Shown here: positions 15,167-23,032 of the stretch, in pieces | Layout of the letters: each line of letters opens with the position of its first letter | Numbering within the stretch: position 1 is the stretch's first letter | Assembly (NCBI RefSeq): GCF_017873715.1 | Contig: NZ_JAGGKM010000001.1 | Location: 248,001-312,000, forward strand | Length of the DNA stretch: 64,000 nucleotides | Source of the DNA: Cytobacillus luteolus | Lineage (GTDB): Bacteria > Bacillota > Bacilli > Bacillales > Bacillaceae_L | Reading direction: 5' to 3' | Notes under the pieces: model-generated | Databases searched by the model: none | The model's input: the letters and a program-made list of their open reading frames with translations, nothing else | What the model was told of the DNA's origin: nothing | Made by a program: the position numbers and the translations under genes

Positions 15167-15194
15167 TTGAGAATCTAACGATGTATGTTATACT
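15167..15194 (+). promoter_or_regulatory. Sigma-A promoter of tenI-thiOSGFDE
   Basis: TTGAGA (15167-15172), 16 bp, TATACT (15189-15194) with an extended TG at 15186-15187, about 25 bp before the TPP aptamer. It implies the second thiamine operon has its own start. Confidence 0.6.
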
Positions 15195-15216
15195 AAGGGT
15201 AATCTAATAGCTATTT

Positions 15217-15312
15217 ATTCACTAGGGGAGTCAGACTGTTGACTGAGATGGAGAACGTGTTTCCAGACCCTTTGTACCTGATCTAGATCATGCTAGCGTA
15301 GGGAAGTGGAGC
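15217..15312 (+). ncRNA. TPP riboswitch (THI element) of tenI-thiOSGFDE
   Basis: Second THI element: ACTAGGGGAGTC, GACTGAGATGG, ACCCTTTGTACCTGATCTAG and GCGTAGGGAAGTGG appear in canonical order. A terminator follows at 15341. It controls the biosynthetic operon by premature termination when TPP is plentiful. Confidence 0.96.
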
Positions 15313-15340
15313 GGTTAACATTACCTATTGATATAACCTA

Positions 15341-15376
15341 ACCACTCTTCCTTACTGGAATGAGTGGTTTTTTTAT
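15341..15376 (+). terminator. Riboswitch-controlled terminator upstream of tenI
   Basis: ACCACTCTTCC / GGAATGAGTGGT followed by seven T. The 5' arm (CCACT) can pair with the AGTGG of the riboswitch P1 strand as antiterminator. Confidence 0.9.
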
Positions 15377-15399
15377 TTTCCTACTAAGGGGATTTTTTA

Positions 15400-16035
15400 A
15401 TGGCAAAAAAAGAGCTTCATATCATCTCGACTGGACAGCAGCCAATAAAAGAATTTGTAAGCACTATAGCCAGCATTCATGATTATGTTGACTATATACA
15501 TATTCGAGAAAAAACGAAAACAGCTAAAGAAATCTTTGATACTGTGATGTACCTTACAGAAAATAAAATTCCGTTATCTAAAATAATAATAAATGACAGA
15601 GTAGATGTGGCTGCTGTTACAAGAGTAGCAGGAGTGCAACTTGGTTACTCAAGTTTAGATGTTGAGTCAGTTAAATCTAGATTTCCAGAATTAAAGATTG
15701 GCTGTTCAATCCATTCAAAAGAAGAGGCTATCGCTGCTGAGAAAAATGGGGCTAACTTCTGTTTATTTGGCCATATTTACTCAACTAAGTCTAAACCTGG
15801 AATAGCTCCAAGAGGAATTACAGGCTTAACAGAAGTTGTTAGCACAACCAATTTACCAGTTATAGCGATAGGTGGAATTCAGCCTCAAAGTACACTAGAT
15901 GTTATTGAAGCGGGAGCCGCTGGCATTGCCGTATTATCTGGTGTCTTATTGGCTTCTAACCCTTTAGGTGCAGTAAAAGAATATGCATACAAACTAGGAA
16001 GGGAAGGTGTACATAATGAAGCAAGAAAACTATGA
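15400..16035 (+). CDS. tenI: Thiazole tautomerase TenI
   Basis: A 211-residue TIM-barrel protein of the ThiE/TenI family. Compared with true ThiE it lacks the pyrimidine-site residues but keeps phosphate-binding VIAIGGI and the C-terminal GIAVLSG. The segment FCLFGHIYSTKSKPG includes the tautomerase His. TenI aromatises the thiazole tautomer made by ThiG. It is first in the operon, followed by thiO with a 20-nt overlap. A separate full ThiE is encoded at the end of the operon, which supports the TenI reading. Confidence 0.9.
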   Translation: MAKKELHIISTGQQPIKEFVSTIASIHDYVDYIHIREKTKTAKEIFDTVMYLTENKIPLSKIIINDRVDVAAVTRVAGVQLGYSSLDVESVKSRFPELKIGCSIHSKEEAIAAEKNGANFCLFGHIYSTKSKPGIAPRGITGLTEVVSTTNLPVIAIGGIQPQSTLDVIEAGAAGIAVLSGVLLASNPLGAVKEYAYKLGREGVHNEARKL

Positions 16036-17149
16036 TGCTATCATTATTGGTGGTGGTGTCAATGGTTGTGCGGTAGCCTACAATCTTGCCAAGAGAGGTA
16101 GAAAAGTAGTTTTATTGGAAAAAGACCGAATAGCTAGTAAGTCCTCTGGAGCTGCTGCTGGAATGATTGCAGCACAAACAGAGCTTGATGAAGATGGTCC
16201 ACTGTTTTCTTTGGCACGTAAAAGTAGAAGCATGTTTACTGATCTTGCTATAGAACTTAAGAAGGTAAGCGGAATTGATATAGAACTCGTGAACAAAGGC
16301 ATGTATAAGGTTGCTTTAACAGAAGAACAAGAAGAGGAACTAAAAGGAATTATTAAAGTCCAAACGAATCTTGGTGAAAAAGCTGAGTGGCTTACAGCTA
16401 ATGAGTTACGCATGAAGGAACCCGCAATTTCATCAGAAGTAAGGGGCGCAATGTATGTCCCAGAAGATGGGCAAGTATCTGCACCACACCTTACCGCTGC
16501 CTTTGCCAGCTCTGCAGCTGCGCTAGGAGCTGAAATAAAAGAATTTACCGATGTGTATTCAGTTGAATATGAAAGCGGACAGGTAAAAGGGGTTATCACA
16601 AATGAGGGGAGGTTTACTAGCGAGAACATCATCGTGTGTACCGGTGCATGGAGCAAAAAAGTGTTGGAAGAAACAAATATTGAGCTAGACACTTATCCTG
16701 TTAAAGGCGAGTGTTTCTCTGTAAAAACAACTAAGCCCCTCGTTGAAGGTTCAATCTTTTCTCATGGTTGTTATATCGTGCCTAAAAGAGGTGGTCGCTT
16801 AATTGTTGGAGCAACAGTAAAACCACATACTTTCGATCAAAAAGTAACGGTTGATGGTGTAGCAACGTTAATGGAAAAAGCAATTAAACTAGTTCCTGAG
16901 ATTGCTAGTACAGAATGGGAGACGGCATGGGCTGGTATTCGACCTCAAACGGGTGATGGACTTCCATATATCGGGGAGCACCCAAGTATACATGGGTTGT
17001 TTATTGCGACTGGTCATTTTAGAAACGGCATATTGCTAGCACCTGTGACTGGGGAATTACTTGCAGATTATGTTGAACGTAAACCAATTGATGAGAAGAT
17101 TGTTTCAGCTTTTCGAATTGATCGTTCAATGGTTCATCAGTTTGAGTAG
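16016..17149 (+). CDS. thiO: Glycine oxidase ThiO
   Basis: A 377-residue FAD-dependent amine oxidase that oxidises glycine to dehydroglycine for thiazole synthesis. The N-terminal Rossmann motif reads IIGGGVNGCAVAYNLAKRG; the substrate/FAD region has SSGAAAGMIAAQ, and the C-terminal FAD contact TGHFRNGILLAP. GGGAAGG lies 10 bp before the ATG at 16016; the in-frame GTG nine bases earlier overlaps that site and is rejected. It overlaps tenI by 20 nt and precedes thiS by 13 bp. Confidence 0.93.
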   Translation: MKQENYDAIIIGGGVNGCAVAYNLAKRGRKVVLLEKDRIASKSSGAAAGMIAAQTELDEDGPLFSLARKSRSMFTDLAIELKKVSGIDIELVNKGMYKVALTEEQEEELKGIIKVQTNLGEKAEWLTANELRMKEPAISSEVRGAMYVPEDGQVSAPHLTAAFASSAAALGAEIKEFTDVYSVEYESGQVKGVITNEGRFTSENIIVCTGAWSKKVLEETNIELDTYPVKGECFSVKTTKPLVEGSIFSHGCYIVPKRGGRLIVGATVKPHTFDQKVTVDGVATLMEKAIKLVPEIASTEWETAWAGIRPQTGDGLPYIGEHPSIHGLFIATGHFRNGILLAPVTGELLADYVERKPIDEKIVSAFRIDRSMVHQFE

Positions 17150-17162
17150 GAGTGATTGAGAA

Positions 17163-17366
17163 ATGAAGTTAATCATAAATGGAGATAGAGTGGAAGTGCC
17201 AGAAAGTGTCCAGGATGTATCAATGCTATTATCGCATTTTAGTCTGGATCAAAAGGTTGTTATTGTCGAATGGAATTCATCTATTTTAGAAAAAGGGTCT
17301 CATCAAGAAACAAGATTATCTGATGGAGACCGTATTGAGATTGTACATTTTGTAGGAGGCGGATGA
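17163..17366 (+). CDS. thiS: Sulfur carrier protein ThiS
   Basis: A 67-residue ubiquitin-like sulfur carrier. It ends in the required Gly-Gly (HFVGGG), which ThiF adenylates and which becomes a thiocarboxylate that donates sulfur to thiazole. The frame stops one base before the thiG ATG. The start follows AGGAGTGAT. Confidence 0.93.
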   Translation: MKLIINGDRVEVPESVQDVSMLLSHFSLDQKVVIVEWNSSILEKGSHQETRLSDGDRIEIVHFVGGG

Positions 17367-17367
17367 T

Positions 17368-18135
17368 ATGTTGAAAATAGGAAAATACGAATTTAACTCT
17401 AGACTTTTATTAGGTACAGGAAAATACCCGAACTTTGACATTCAAAAAGAAGCGGTAGCTGTATCTGAGTCTGAAATTTTAACTTTTGCAGTAAGAAGAA
17501 TGAATATTTTTGAAGCTAGCCAACCTAACTTTTTAGAAAAGCTTGATCTTAGCAAATATACGTTACTACCAAATACAGCAGGTGCGAAAACAGCAGAGGA
17601 AGCAGTTAGAATTGCTAAGCTTGCAAAAGCATCTGGACTTTGTGACATGATCAAAGTTGAAGTAATTGGTTGCCAGAAAACGTTGCTGCCAGATCCAGTA
17701 GAAACGTTAAAGGCGTCAGAAGAGTTACTGAAAGAAGGTTTTATCGTTTTACCTTACACGTCAGATGATGTATTATTAGCAAAACGTTTAGAAGACTTAG
17801 GCTGTCATGCAATTATGCCAGGAGCATCTCCAATTGGGTCTGGCCAAGGAATTATTAACCCATTAAATCTAAGATTTATCATTGAACAATCAAGCGTTCC
17901 TGTTATCGTTGATGCTGGGATTGGAACTCCTTCAGATGCAGCTATTGCAATGGAGTTAGGCGCAGACGGCGTACTATTGAATACAGCTGTATCAGGAGCA
18001 AATGATCCTGTGAAAATGGCAAAAGCAATGAAGCTTGCGATAGAAGCGGGTCGATTGGGATATGAAGCGGGTCGAATTCCGAAAAAACAATATGCAACAG
18101 CTAGCAGTCCGATGGAAGGAATGAGCATTAGTTGA
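17368..18135 (+). CDS. thiG: Thiazole synthase ThiG
   Basis: A 255-residue TIM-barrel enzyme that condenses dehydroglycine, deoxyxylulose phosphate and ThiS thiocarboxylate to the thiazole phosphate. Signatures: [29 protein letters not shown], catalytic Lys in MIKVEVIG, and phosphate-binding [22 protein letters not shown], which encodes the end of ThiS, also serves as its ribosome site. Its stop overlaps the TTG start of thiF by three bases. Confidence 0.95.
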   Translation: MLKIGKYEFNSRLLLGTGKYPNFDIQKEAVAVSESEILTFAVRRMNIFEASQPNFLEKLDLSKYTLLPNTAGAKTAEEAVRIAKLAKASGLCDMIKVEVIGCQKTLLPDPVETLKASEELLKEGFIVLPYTSDDVLLAKRLEDLGCHAIMPGASPIGSGQGIINPLNLRFIIEQSSVPVIVDAGIGTPSDAAIAMELGADGVLLNTAVSGANDPVKMAKAMKLAIEAGRLGYEAGRIPKKQYATASSPMEGMSIS

Positions 18136-19151
18136 GTGAAAGATATTCACGACAAGAACTATTTACTCCAATAGGAATTGAAGGGCAACAAAAAATACGA
18201 AATAAACATGTCTTGATTGTAGGTGCAGGTGCTCTCGGAACAGGAAGTGCAGAAGGGCTTGTTCGAGCGGGCATTGGAAAACTTACAATTGTAGACCGTG
18301 ATTATGTTGAGTGGAGTAATCTTCAAAGACAACAACTGTATTGTGAGGAAGATGCAGATAAGCGTTTTCCAAAAGCAGTTGCTGCAGAGAAACGTCTTAA
18401 AATGGTTAACTCTGAGGTAGATATTAATGCGCTTGTTATGGATGTTTCAGTTGCGGAAATTGAACGACTGATTGTAGGGGTAGATTTAATTATTGATGCA
18501 ACGGACAATTTCGATACAAGATTGTTACTTAATGATATTTCACAAAAGTATAACATACCATGGATTTATGGGGCATGTGTAGGAAGCTACGGAATTTCCT
18601 ACACGATTGTACCTGGTGATACCCCTTGTTTAAATTGTTTGTTAGAAACGGTTCCAATGGGCGGTCTAACTTGCGATACGGCTGGTATTATTAGCCCTGC
18701 TGTTCAAATGGTTGTTGCCTATCAAGTAACAGAAGCATTAAAGATTTTAGTAGAGGATTTTTCTTCCCTACGAAAAAAATTAGTCTCATTCGATTTATGG
18801 AAAAATCAACATACAGCGATAAATGTTGAGAAAGTGAAAAAGGCAAGCTGCTTATCATGTGGACCGGAGCGAACGTATCCATACCTATCTTTTGAAAATC
18901 AGACTAAGACCGCTGTTTTATGTGGCCGTGAGTCTGTACAAATTCGTCCACCAGAACGAATGGAACGCGATTTAGAAAAGCTAGCAGACCTATTAGCCGC
19001 TCAAGGTGGAAAAGTGGAGAGAAATCCGTATCTAGTTTCTTTTACGATTGATAAACATCGCTTAGTTATTTTTAAGGATGGCCGTGCATTGGTTCATGGA
19101 ACAAAGGATATTGCAGAAGCAAAAACATTGTATCATCGCTATTTAGGTTAG
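18132..19151 (+). CDS. thiF: ThiS adenylyltransferase ThiF
   Basis: A 339-residue E1-like MoeB/ThiF enzyme that adenylates the ThiS C-terminus. Rossmann motif [23 protein letters not shown], the SNLQRQ arginine element, [15 protein letters not shown], and a zinc site with CLNCLL and CLSCG. The start is a TTG that overlaps the thiG stop (TTGA), so translation is coupled. About 70 residues follow the zinc site, a tail also seen in the B. subtilis enzyme. Confidence 0.92.
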   Translation: MSERYSRQELFTPIGIEGQQKIRNKHVLIVGAGALGTGSAEGLVRAGIGKLTIVDRDYVEWSNLQRQQLYCEEDADKRFPKAVAAEKRLKMVNSEVDINALVMDVSVAEIERLIVGVDLIIDATDNFDTRLLLNDISQKYNIPWIYGACVGSYGISYTIVPGDTPCLNCLLETVPMGGLTCDTAGIISPAVQMVVAYQVTEALKILVEDFSSLRKKLVSFDLWKNQHTAINVEKVKKASCLSCGPERTYPYLSFENQTKTAVLCGRESVQIRPPERMERDLEKLADLLAAQGGKVERNPYLVSFTIDKHRLVIFKDGRALVHGTKDIAEAKTLYHRYLG

Positions 19152-19165
19152 GGGGCTTTTTCAAA

Positions 19166-19969
19166 ATGGTCTATAAGGCACTAACGATTGCAGGATCAGA
19201 TAGTGGAGGAGGAGCTGGGATTCAAGCAGATTTAAAAACATTCCAGGAATTAGACGTATACGGAATGTCTGCAATCACAGCGGTTACTGCTCAAAATACA
19301 TTAGGTGTTCAAGGGGTTTACCCCATGTCAGTAGAAGCAGTCATCCAGCAAATTAAATCGATTGCTGCAGATCTCCCACCTCAAGCTGTAAAAACAGGTA
19401 TGCTTTTTAGTAGTGAATTGATTCGTGCAGTTGCTGATGAAATAAAGCATGCGGACTGGGTAAAGCTAGTTGTTGATCCAGTTATGATCGCTAAAGGTGG
19501 GGCGTCACTTTTACAAGAAGAGGCGGTTGCAGCTTTAAAAGAGTATTTAATTCCATTAGCATACGTGATTACACCGAATATACCAGAAGCAGAAGTTCTT
19601 TCAGGGATGAAGATTAACTTCATGGCTGATCGGAAAATGGTGGCTATAAAGTTGTATGAGCTAGGTGCAAAGCATGTTGTTATTAAAGGTGGACATGATA
19701 ACTCTGAGCTCGTTACTGATTTATTATATGATGGAGAACAATTTTACGAGTTTACTAGTAAAAGGTTAATCACTCAGCATACACATGGAACAGGTTGTAC
19801 ATTTGCGGCTGTCATTACGGCAGAGTTAGCTAAAGGACATACTGTATATGAAGCAATTCAAGTTGCAAAAGAATTTATCCATGCAGCCATCGGAGAAGAG
19901 CTTGGGATTGGATCAGGTCATGGTCCAACGAATCACTGGGCTTACAGAAGGGGAGTGCAAGTAGGATGA
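19166..19969 (+). CDS. thiD: HMP / HMP-phosphate kinase ThiD
   Basis: A 267-residue ribokinase-fold enzyme that phosphorylates hydroxymethylpyrimidine phosphate to the diphosphate. Signatures AGSDSGGGAGIQADLKTFQ, DPVMIAKGG and the anion-hole/ATP motif HGTGCTFAAVITAELAKG are present. It starts 14 bp after thiF with TTAGGGGGC upstream and overlaps thiE by ATGA. A pyridoxine kinase (PdxK) reading is less likely because of the thiamine operon. Confidence 0.92.
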   Translation: MVYKALTIAGSDSGGGAGIQADLKTFQELDVYGMSAITAVTAQNTLGVQGVYPMSVEAVIQQIKSIAADLPPQAVKTGMLFSSELIRAVADEIKHADWVKLVVDPVMIAKGGASLLQEEAVAALKEYLIPLAYVITPNIPEAEVLSGMKINFMADRKMVAIKLYELGAKHVVIKGGHDNSELVTDLLYDGEQFYEFTSKRLITQHTHGTGCTFAAVITAELAKGHTVYEAIQVAKEFIHAAIGEELGIGSGHGPTNHWAYRRGVQVG

Positions 19970-20601
19970 AAAAGGAATTACTTGAATTATATTTGGTACT
20001 TGGAAGTCCGAACTGTAATAGAGACCCCAGGCATGTTTTAAGAGAAGCGATTGAAGGGGGAATTACTCTCTTTCAATATCGCGAAAAAGGAACGGGTAGT
20101 TTGGAAGATTCAGAGAAGCTTGAGTTAGCCAAAGATCTTTTGAGTATTTGCCGGGAACATCAAATACCATTCATTGTAAATGATGATATTAATCTTGCGC
20201 TTGAAATTGATGCAGATGGTGTTCACATTGGCCAAGAAGACGAGTTAGCTACCAGTGCTCGTGAAAAAATCGGTGATAAAATTCTTGGGGTTTCTGCTCA
20301 TAATGTAGAAGAAGCACTCGCTGCAGTGAAGGCCGGAGCAGATTATATTGGTGTTGGACCGATGTATGAAACATCCACGAAAACTGATGTTAGGGAAGTA
20401 CAAGGTCCTGAAGTAATTGGGTTAATTAGAGAAGCAGGAGTTACCCTACCTCTCGTAGGCATTGGTGGGATATCCCAAGGCAAAGCAGAAGCTGTCATAA
20501 AAGCTGGCGCAAACGGAGTGGCAGTGATATCGGCAATTAGTATGGCTGAATTTCCATTAAAAAGTGCACAGGGACTATTGGGTGAAGTGAGAAAGAGCTG
20601 A
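19966..20601 (+). CDS. thiE: Thiamine phosphate synthase ThiE
   Basis: A 211-residue TIM-barrel enzyme joining HMP-diphosphate and thiazole phosphate to thiamine phosphate. Motifs: FQYREKGTG, FIVNDDINLALEIDADGVHIGQED, GVGPMYETSTKTD and VGIGGISQGKAEAVIKAGANGVAVISAIS. These include the pyrimidine and pyrophosphate contacts that the operon's TenI lacks. Last gene of the riboswitch operon, directly followed by a terminator. Conversion of thiamine phosphate to TPP (ThiL or ThiN) is not encoded in the window. Confidence 0.95.
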   Translation: MKKELLELYLVLGSPNCNRDPRHVLREAIEGGITLFQYREKGTGSLEDSEKLELAKDLLSICREHQIPFIVNDDINLALEIDADGVHIGQEDELATSAREKIGDKILGVSAHNVEEALAAVKAGADYIGVGPMYETSTKTDVREVQGPEVIGLIREAGVTLPLVGIGGISQGKAEAVIKAGANGVAVISAISMAEFPLKSAQGLLGEVRKS

Positions 20602-20617
20602 TTATTGGCTCTTTTTT
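20592..20617 (+). terminator. Terminator of the thi operon
   Basis: AAAGAGC / GCTCTTT stem overlapping the thiE stop region, then a T-run. Confidence 0.85.
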
Positions 20618-20640
20618 TGTAGTTTTTTTGGATGACGCTT

Positions 20641-20724
20641 AATTTAAGTTTTTTCCAATGAAGTGCATCAACCAGCCTGAATGAGTACGATCAATTCAAG
20701 TATTTTCCAATCAAGTGCAACACT
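20641..20724 (+). repeat. Two 32-bp direct repeats, 52 bp apart, before the bmr promoter
   Basis: The segment at 20641-20672 recurs at 20693-20724 with about 26 of 32 identical bases; both contain TTTTCCAAT and AAGTGCA in the same register. The offset is 52 bp (five helical turns). They lie 39-122 bp upstream of the -35, so they may bind an activator or repressor of bmrCD. No regulator gene is adjacent. Confidence 0.55.
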
Positions 20725-20762
20725 AATATGTACCATAATGAAATTTGTCGCAAAAGTAGTAA

Positions 20763-20790
20763 TTGACAAAATTATGTACACAGTGATAAG
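20763..20790 (+). promoter_or_regulatory. Promoter of the bmr leader operon
   Basis: Perfect -35 TTGACA (20763-20768), 16-bp spacer, -10 GATAAG (20785-20790). It lies 50 bp before the leader ORF. Confidence 0.5.
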
Positions 20791-20839
20791 CTTACAAAAG
20801 AAAAACACTAACATTAACTGGAAAAGGAGGGAAAACGAA

Positions 20840-20938
20840 ATGGAAAATGTAGTAGCAATTGTCATGCAGCAAGATCCTAATAAGCAACACCAACAATTAA
20901 ATCATTTCGTGACCTGTCCTTTTATTATACTTTTTTAA
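20840..20938 (+). CDS. bmrB: BmrB-like 32-residue leader peptide of the attenuator
   Basis: ATG at 20840 follows AAGGAGGG and opens a 32-codon ORF (MENVVAIVMQQDPN ... ending PFIILF). Its codons 24-26 (GTG ACC TGT, 20909-20917) are perfectly complementary to 20964-20972, the 5' arm of the following terminator. A ribosome stalled early in the ORF would let this antiterminator form; one that translates through would mask it and allow termination. In B. subtilis bmrCD is controlled in this way by the small gene bmrB (yheJ). I assign the name by position and mechanism, not by sequence identity. Confidence 0.65.
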   Translation: MENVVAIVMQQDPNKQHQQLNHFVTCPFIILF

Positions 20939-20996
20939 TTTCACCTACAAAAGTACATAAAGCACAGGTCACCATAGGTGACGTGTGCTTTTTTAT
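20909..20996 (+). promoter_or_regulatory. Leader-peptide transcription attenuator of bmrCD
   Basis: Terminator: arms AAAGCACA (20959-20966) and TGTGCTTT (20984-20991), a G-G mismatch, inner stem GTCACC/GGTGAC, loop ATA, then T-run. Antiterminator: GTGACCTGT (20909-20917) pairs 9/9 with ACAGGTCAC (20964-20972). The two structures are mutually exclusive. Confidence 0.75.
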
Positions 20997-21001
20997 GTTC
21001 T

Positions 21002-21028
21002 CAAAAACGAGGCCACACCCCGTTTTTG
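21002..21028 (+). other. Second hairpin in the bmr leader
   Basis: CAAAAACG / CGTTTTTG with inner GG/CC and a small loop, 10 bp after the attenuator. The T-run is inside the stem, so terminator strength is uncertain. Confidence 0.5.
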
Positions 21029-21081
21029 GCATACATTATATAGAAATTCCCCTGTTTTGTAGGGATATCTATATTTAGCGA

Positions 21082-21116
21082 AAGCATATCGCACTATTTG
21101 CGGTATGCTTTTCTTA
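21082..21116 (+). terminator. Third hairpin in the bmr leader, terminator-like
   Basis: AAAGCATATCGCA / TGCGGTATGCTTT (13 pairs, one G-U), loop CTATT, then TTCTTATTTT. It stands between the attenuator and bmrC, so a second read-through decision may be needed. Confidence 0.55.
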
Positions 21117-21183
21117 TTTTCTGGTGTACTTCACCAAACTGGTGTTTACAATATAAAAAAAACAAATAAAAGGAGGAGCTATT

Positions 21184-21240
21184 ATGAACAAAGCTAGTGT
21201 ATTGATGATGAATTATGAAGGATATCTCGAAAGTGGCTAG
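21184..21240 (+). CDS. 18-residue second leader ORF before bmrC
   Basis: ATG at 21184 has AGGAGG at 21171-21176, a near-ideal ribosome site. It encodes MNKASVLMMNYEGYLESG and stops 34 bp before bmrC. Nothing is recognised, but the strength of the ribosome site exceeds that of most genes here. It could be a second stalling sensor or a coupling peptide. The following DNA carries two copies of GACAAACATG (21249 and 21268), the second containing the bmrC start. Confidence 0.45.
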   Translation: MNKASVLMMNYEGYLESG

Positions 21241-21274
21241 TTTGTTTTGACAAACATGAGAGGAGCTGACAAAC

Positions 21275-23032
21275 ATGTTATCAGTTTTAGGAAAATTATC
21301 TTGGTTTTTTAAACTTTATTGGAAAAGATACACAGTTGCCATACTTCTATTAATAGTTGTAGGCTTGCTAGAAATTATCCCGCCTAAATTAATTGGTGTG
21401 GCAATTGATCAAATTCATACAGGAAGTCTTACAGGTGAAAGGCTGTTTCAGTATATTCTATTTTTACTAGCTTTAACAGTTGTTATTTATGCAGTTACGT
21501 ACACATGGATGTACAAATTGTTCGGTGGTGCTTATTTAGTAGAGCGAATTTTACGTGGTAGATTTATGGGCCATCTTTTAAAAATGACACCAACGTTTTA
21601 TGAGAAGAATAGAACGGGAGACTTGATGGCGCGTGCGACAAATGATTTAAAAGCTATTTCATTAACAACTGGTTTTGGAATTTTAACATTAGTTGATTCA
21701 AGTGTCTTTATGCTAACGATCCTATTTACAATGGGTATCTTGATTAGCTGGAAGCTTACGTTCGCCGCATTAATTCCATTACCTTTGATTGCAGTTGCCA
21801 TCAGTATTTATGGGAAAAAGATTCATCAGCGTTTTACTGATGCTCAAGATGCATTTGGAACAATGAATGACCAAGTATTAGAATCCATTGCTGGAGTAAG
21901 GGTTGTTCGTGCATATGTTCAAGAGCAAGCGGATGAAAATAGGTTCAACTCAATTACAGAAGATGTTTACCAAAAGAATGTCAGAGTAGCAAAGATTGAC
22001 GCTTTATTTGAGCCAACAATTAAAATCCTTGTCGGAATGAGCTACTTAATTGGTTTAGGCTATGGAGCATATCTTGTGTTTCAAAATGTCATTACGTTAG
22101 GAGAGCTTGTCTCATTTAACGTCTATTTAGGGATGATGATCTGGCCGATGTTTGCCATTGGTGAACTGATCAATATCATGCAGCGTGGAAACGCGTCTCT
22201 TGATCGAGTAGATGAAACTCTATCCTATGCACAAGATGTAAAGAATCACGAGGAACCAATTGCGGTTGGTACTCCAGAAAAAATTGAATTTCATGATGTT
22301 ACATTCCAATATCCGTCTTCAACAGTTAAAAACTTAGAGGACGTAAACGTAACGATAAAGCGTGGTCAAACACTTGGGGTTGTTGGAAAAACAGGTAGTG
22401 GAAAGACGACCTTAGTCAAACAACTATTGCGTGAATATCCGTTAGGTGAAGGTGAAATTCTCGTTAATGGGGTTCCGTTAGACAAAATTGCTTTAGAGGA
22501 AATTAATGAATGGATGGGGTATGTTCCTCAAGATCATATCTTATTTTCAAGAACGGTTAGAGAAAATATTTTATTTGGTAAAAAGGATGCAACTGAAGCG
22601 GAGTTAGAAAAATCAATTGAGCTTGCAGCCTTTAAAAAGGACTTAACGATGCTACCTGAAGGTCTTGATACACTTGTGGGAGAAAAAGGTGTGGCATTAT
22701 CCGGAGGTCAAAAGCAACGGATTTCAATTGCAAGAGCATTAACAGTGAATCCAGAAATCTTAATCTTAGATGATTCATTATCTGCAGTTGATGCAAAAAC
22801 AGAATCAAAAATCCTACAAAACATTCGTAAGGAACGTTCTGATAAAACAACGATTATTACAACACATCGTCTTTCTGCAGTAGAACACGCAGATCTGATT
22901 GTTGTCCTAGATGATGGGAAAATTGTTGAAGAAGGAACACATGCCGAGCTTATCGAGCATAATGGCTGGTATAAGGAGCAATATGATCGCCAGCAAATTG
23001 AAGAACTACAGGAAAGTGGGGTGTCAGCATGA
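21275..23032 (+). CDS. bmrC: Heterodimeric multidrug ABC exporter subunit BmrC (YheI-like)
   Basis: A 585-residue half-transporter: six-helix membrane domain (about 1-310) then ATPase. Walker A GKTGSGKTT, Q-loop YVPQDH, canonical signature LSGGQKQR, and a Walker B LILDDSLSAVD in which the catalytic Glu is Asp. This Asp marks the degenerate nucleotide site of heterodimeric exporters such as BmrCD. Gene order (bmrC then bmrD, 4-nt overlap) and the leader attenuator match B. subtilis. It would export drugs and respond to translation inhibitors. AGAGGAGCTG precedes the ATG. Confidence 0.92.
   Translation: MLSVLGKLSWFFKLYWKRYTVAILLLIVVGLLEIIPPKLIGVAIDQIHTGSLTGERLFQYILFLLALTVVIYAVTYTWMYKLFGGAYLVERILRGRFMGHLLKMTPTFYEKNRTGDLMARATNDLKAISLTTGFGILTLVDSSVFMLTILFTMGILISWKLTFAALIPLPLIAVAISIYGKKIHQRFTDAQDAFGTMNDQVLESIAGVRVVRAYVQEQADENRFNSITEDVYQKNVRVAKIDALFEPTIKILVGMSYLIGLGYGAYLVFQNVITLGELVSFNVYLGMMIWPMFAIGELINIMQRGNASLDRVDETLSYAQDVKNHEEPIAVGTPEKIEFHDVTFQYPSSTVKNLEDVNVTIKRGQTLGVVGKTGSGKTTLVKQLLREYPLGEGEILVNGVPLDKIALEEINEWMGYVPQDHILFSRTVRENILFGKKDATEAELEKSIELAAFKKDLTMLPEGLDTLVGEKGVALSGGQKQRISIARALTVNPEILILDDSLSAVDAKTESKILQNIRKERSDKTTIITTHRLSAVEHADLIVVLDDGKIVEEGTHAELIEHNGWYKEQYDRQQIEELQESGVSA

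Noticed and set aside
16078-16692. 204-codon minus-strand ORF inside thiO
   Set aside because: It is a frame shadow of thiO (Ser-rich, no ribosome site, no motifs), while thiO has clear FAD signatures.
20681-20938. 85-codon plus-strand ORF spanning the bmr promoter region
   Set aside because: It starts before the TTGACA promoter and lacks a ribosome site; only its last 32 codons, with their own AAGGAGGG, are kept as the leader peptide.
20840-20938. AgrD-like cyclic peptide precursor reading of the ...TCPFIILF end
   Set aside because: No AgrB-type protease or two-component genes are near, there is no charged tail after the Cys, and the complementarity with the terminator explains the ORF better.
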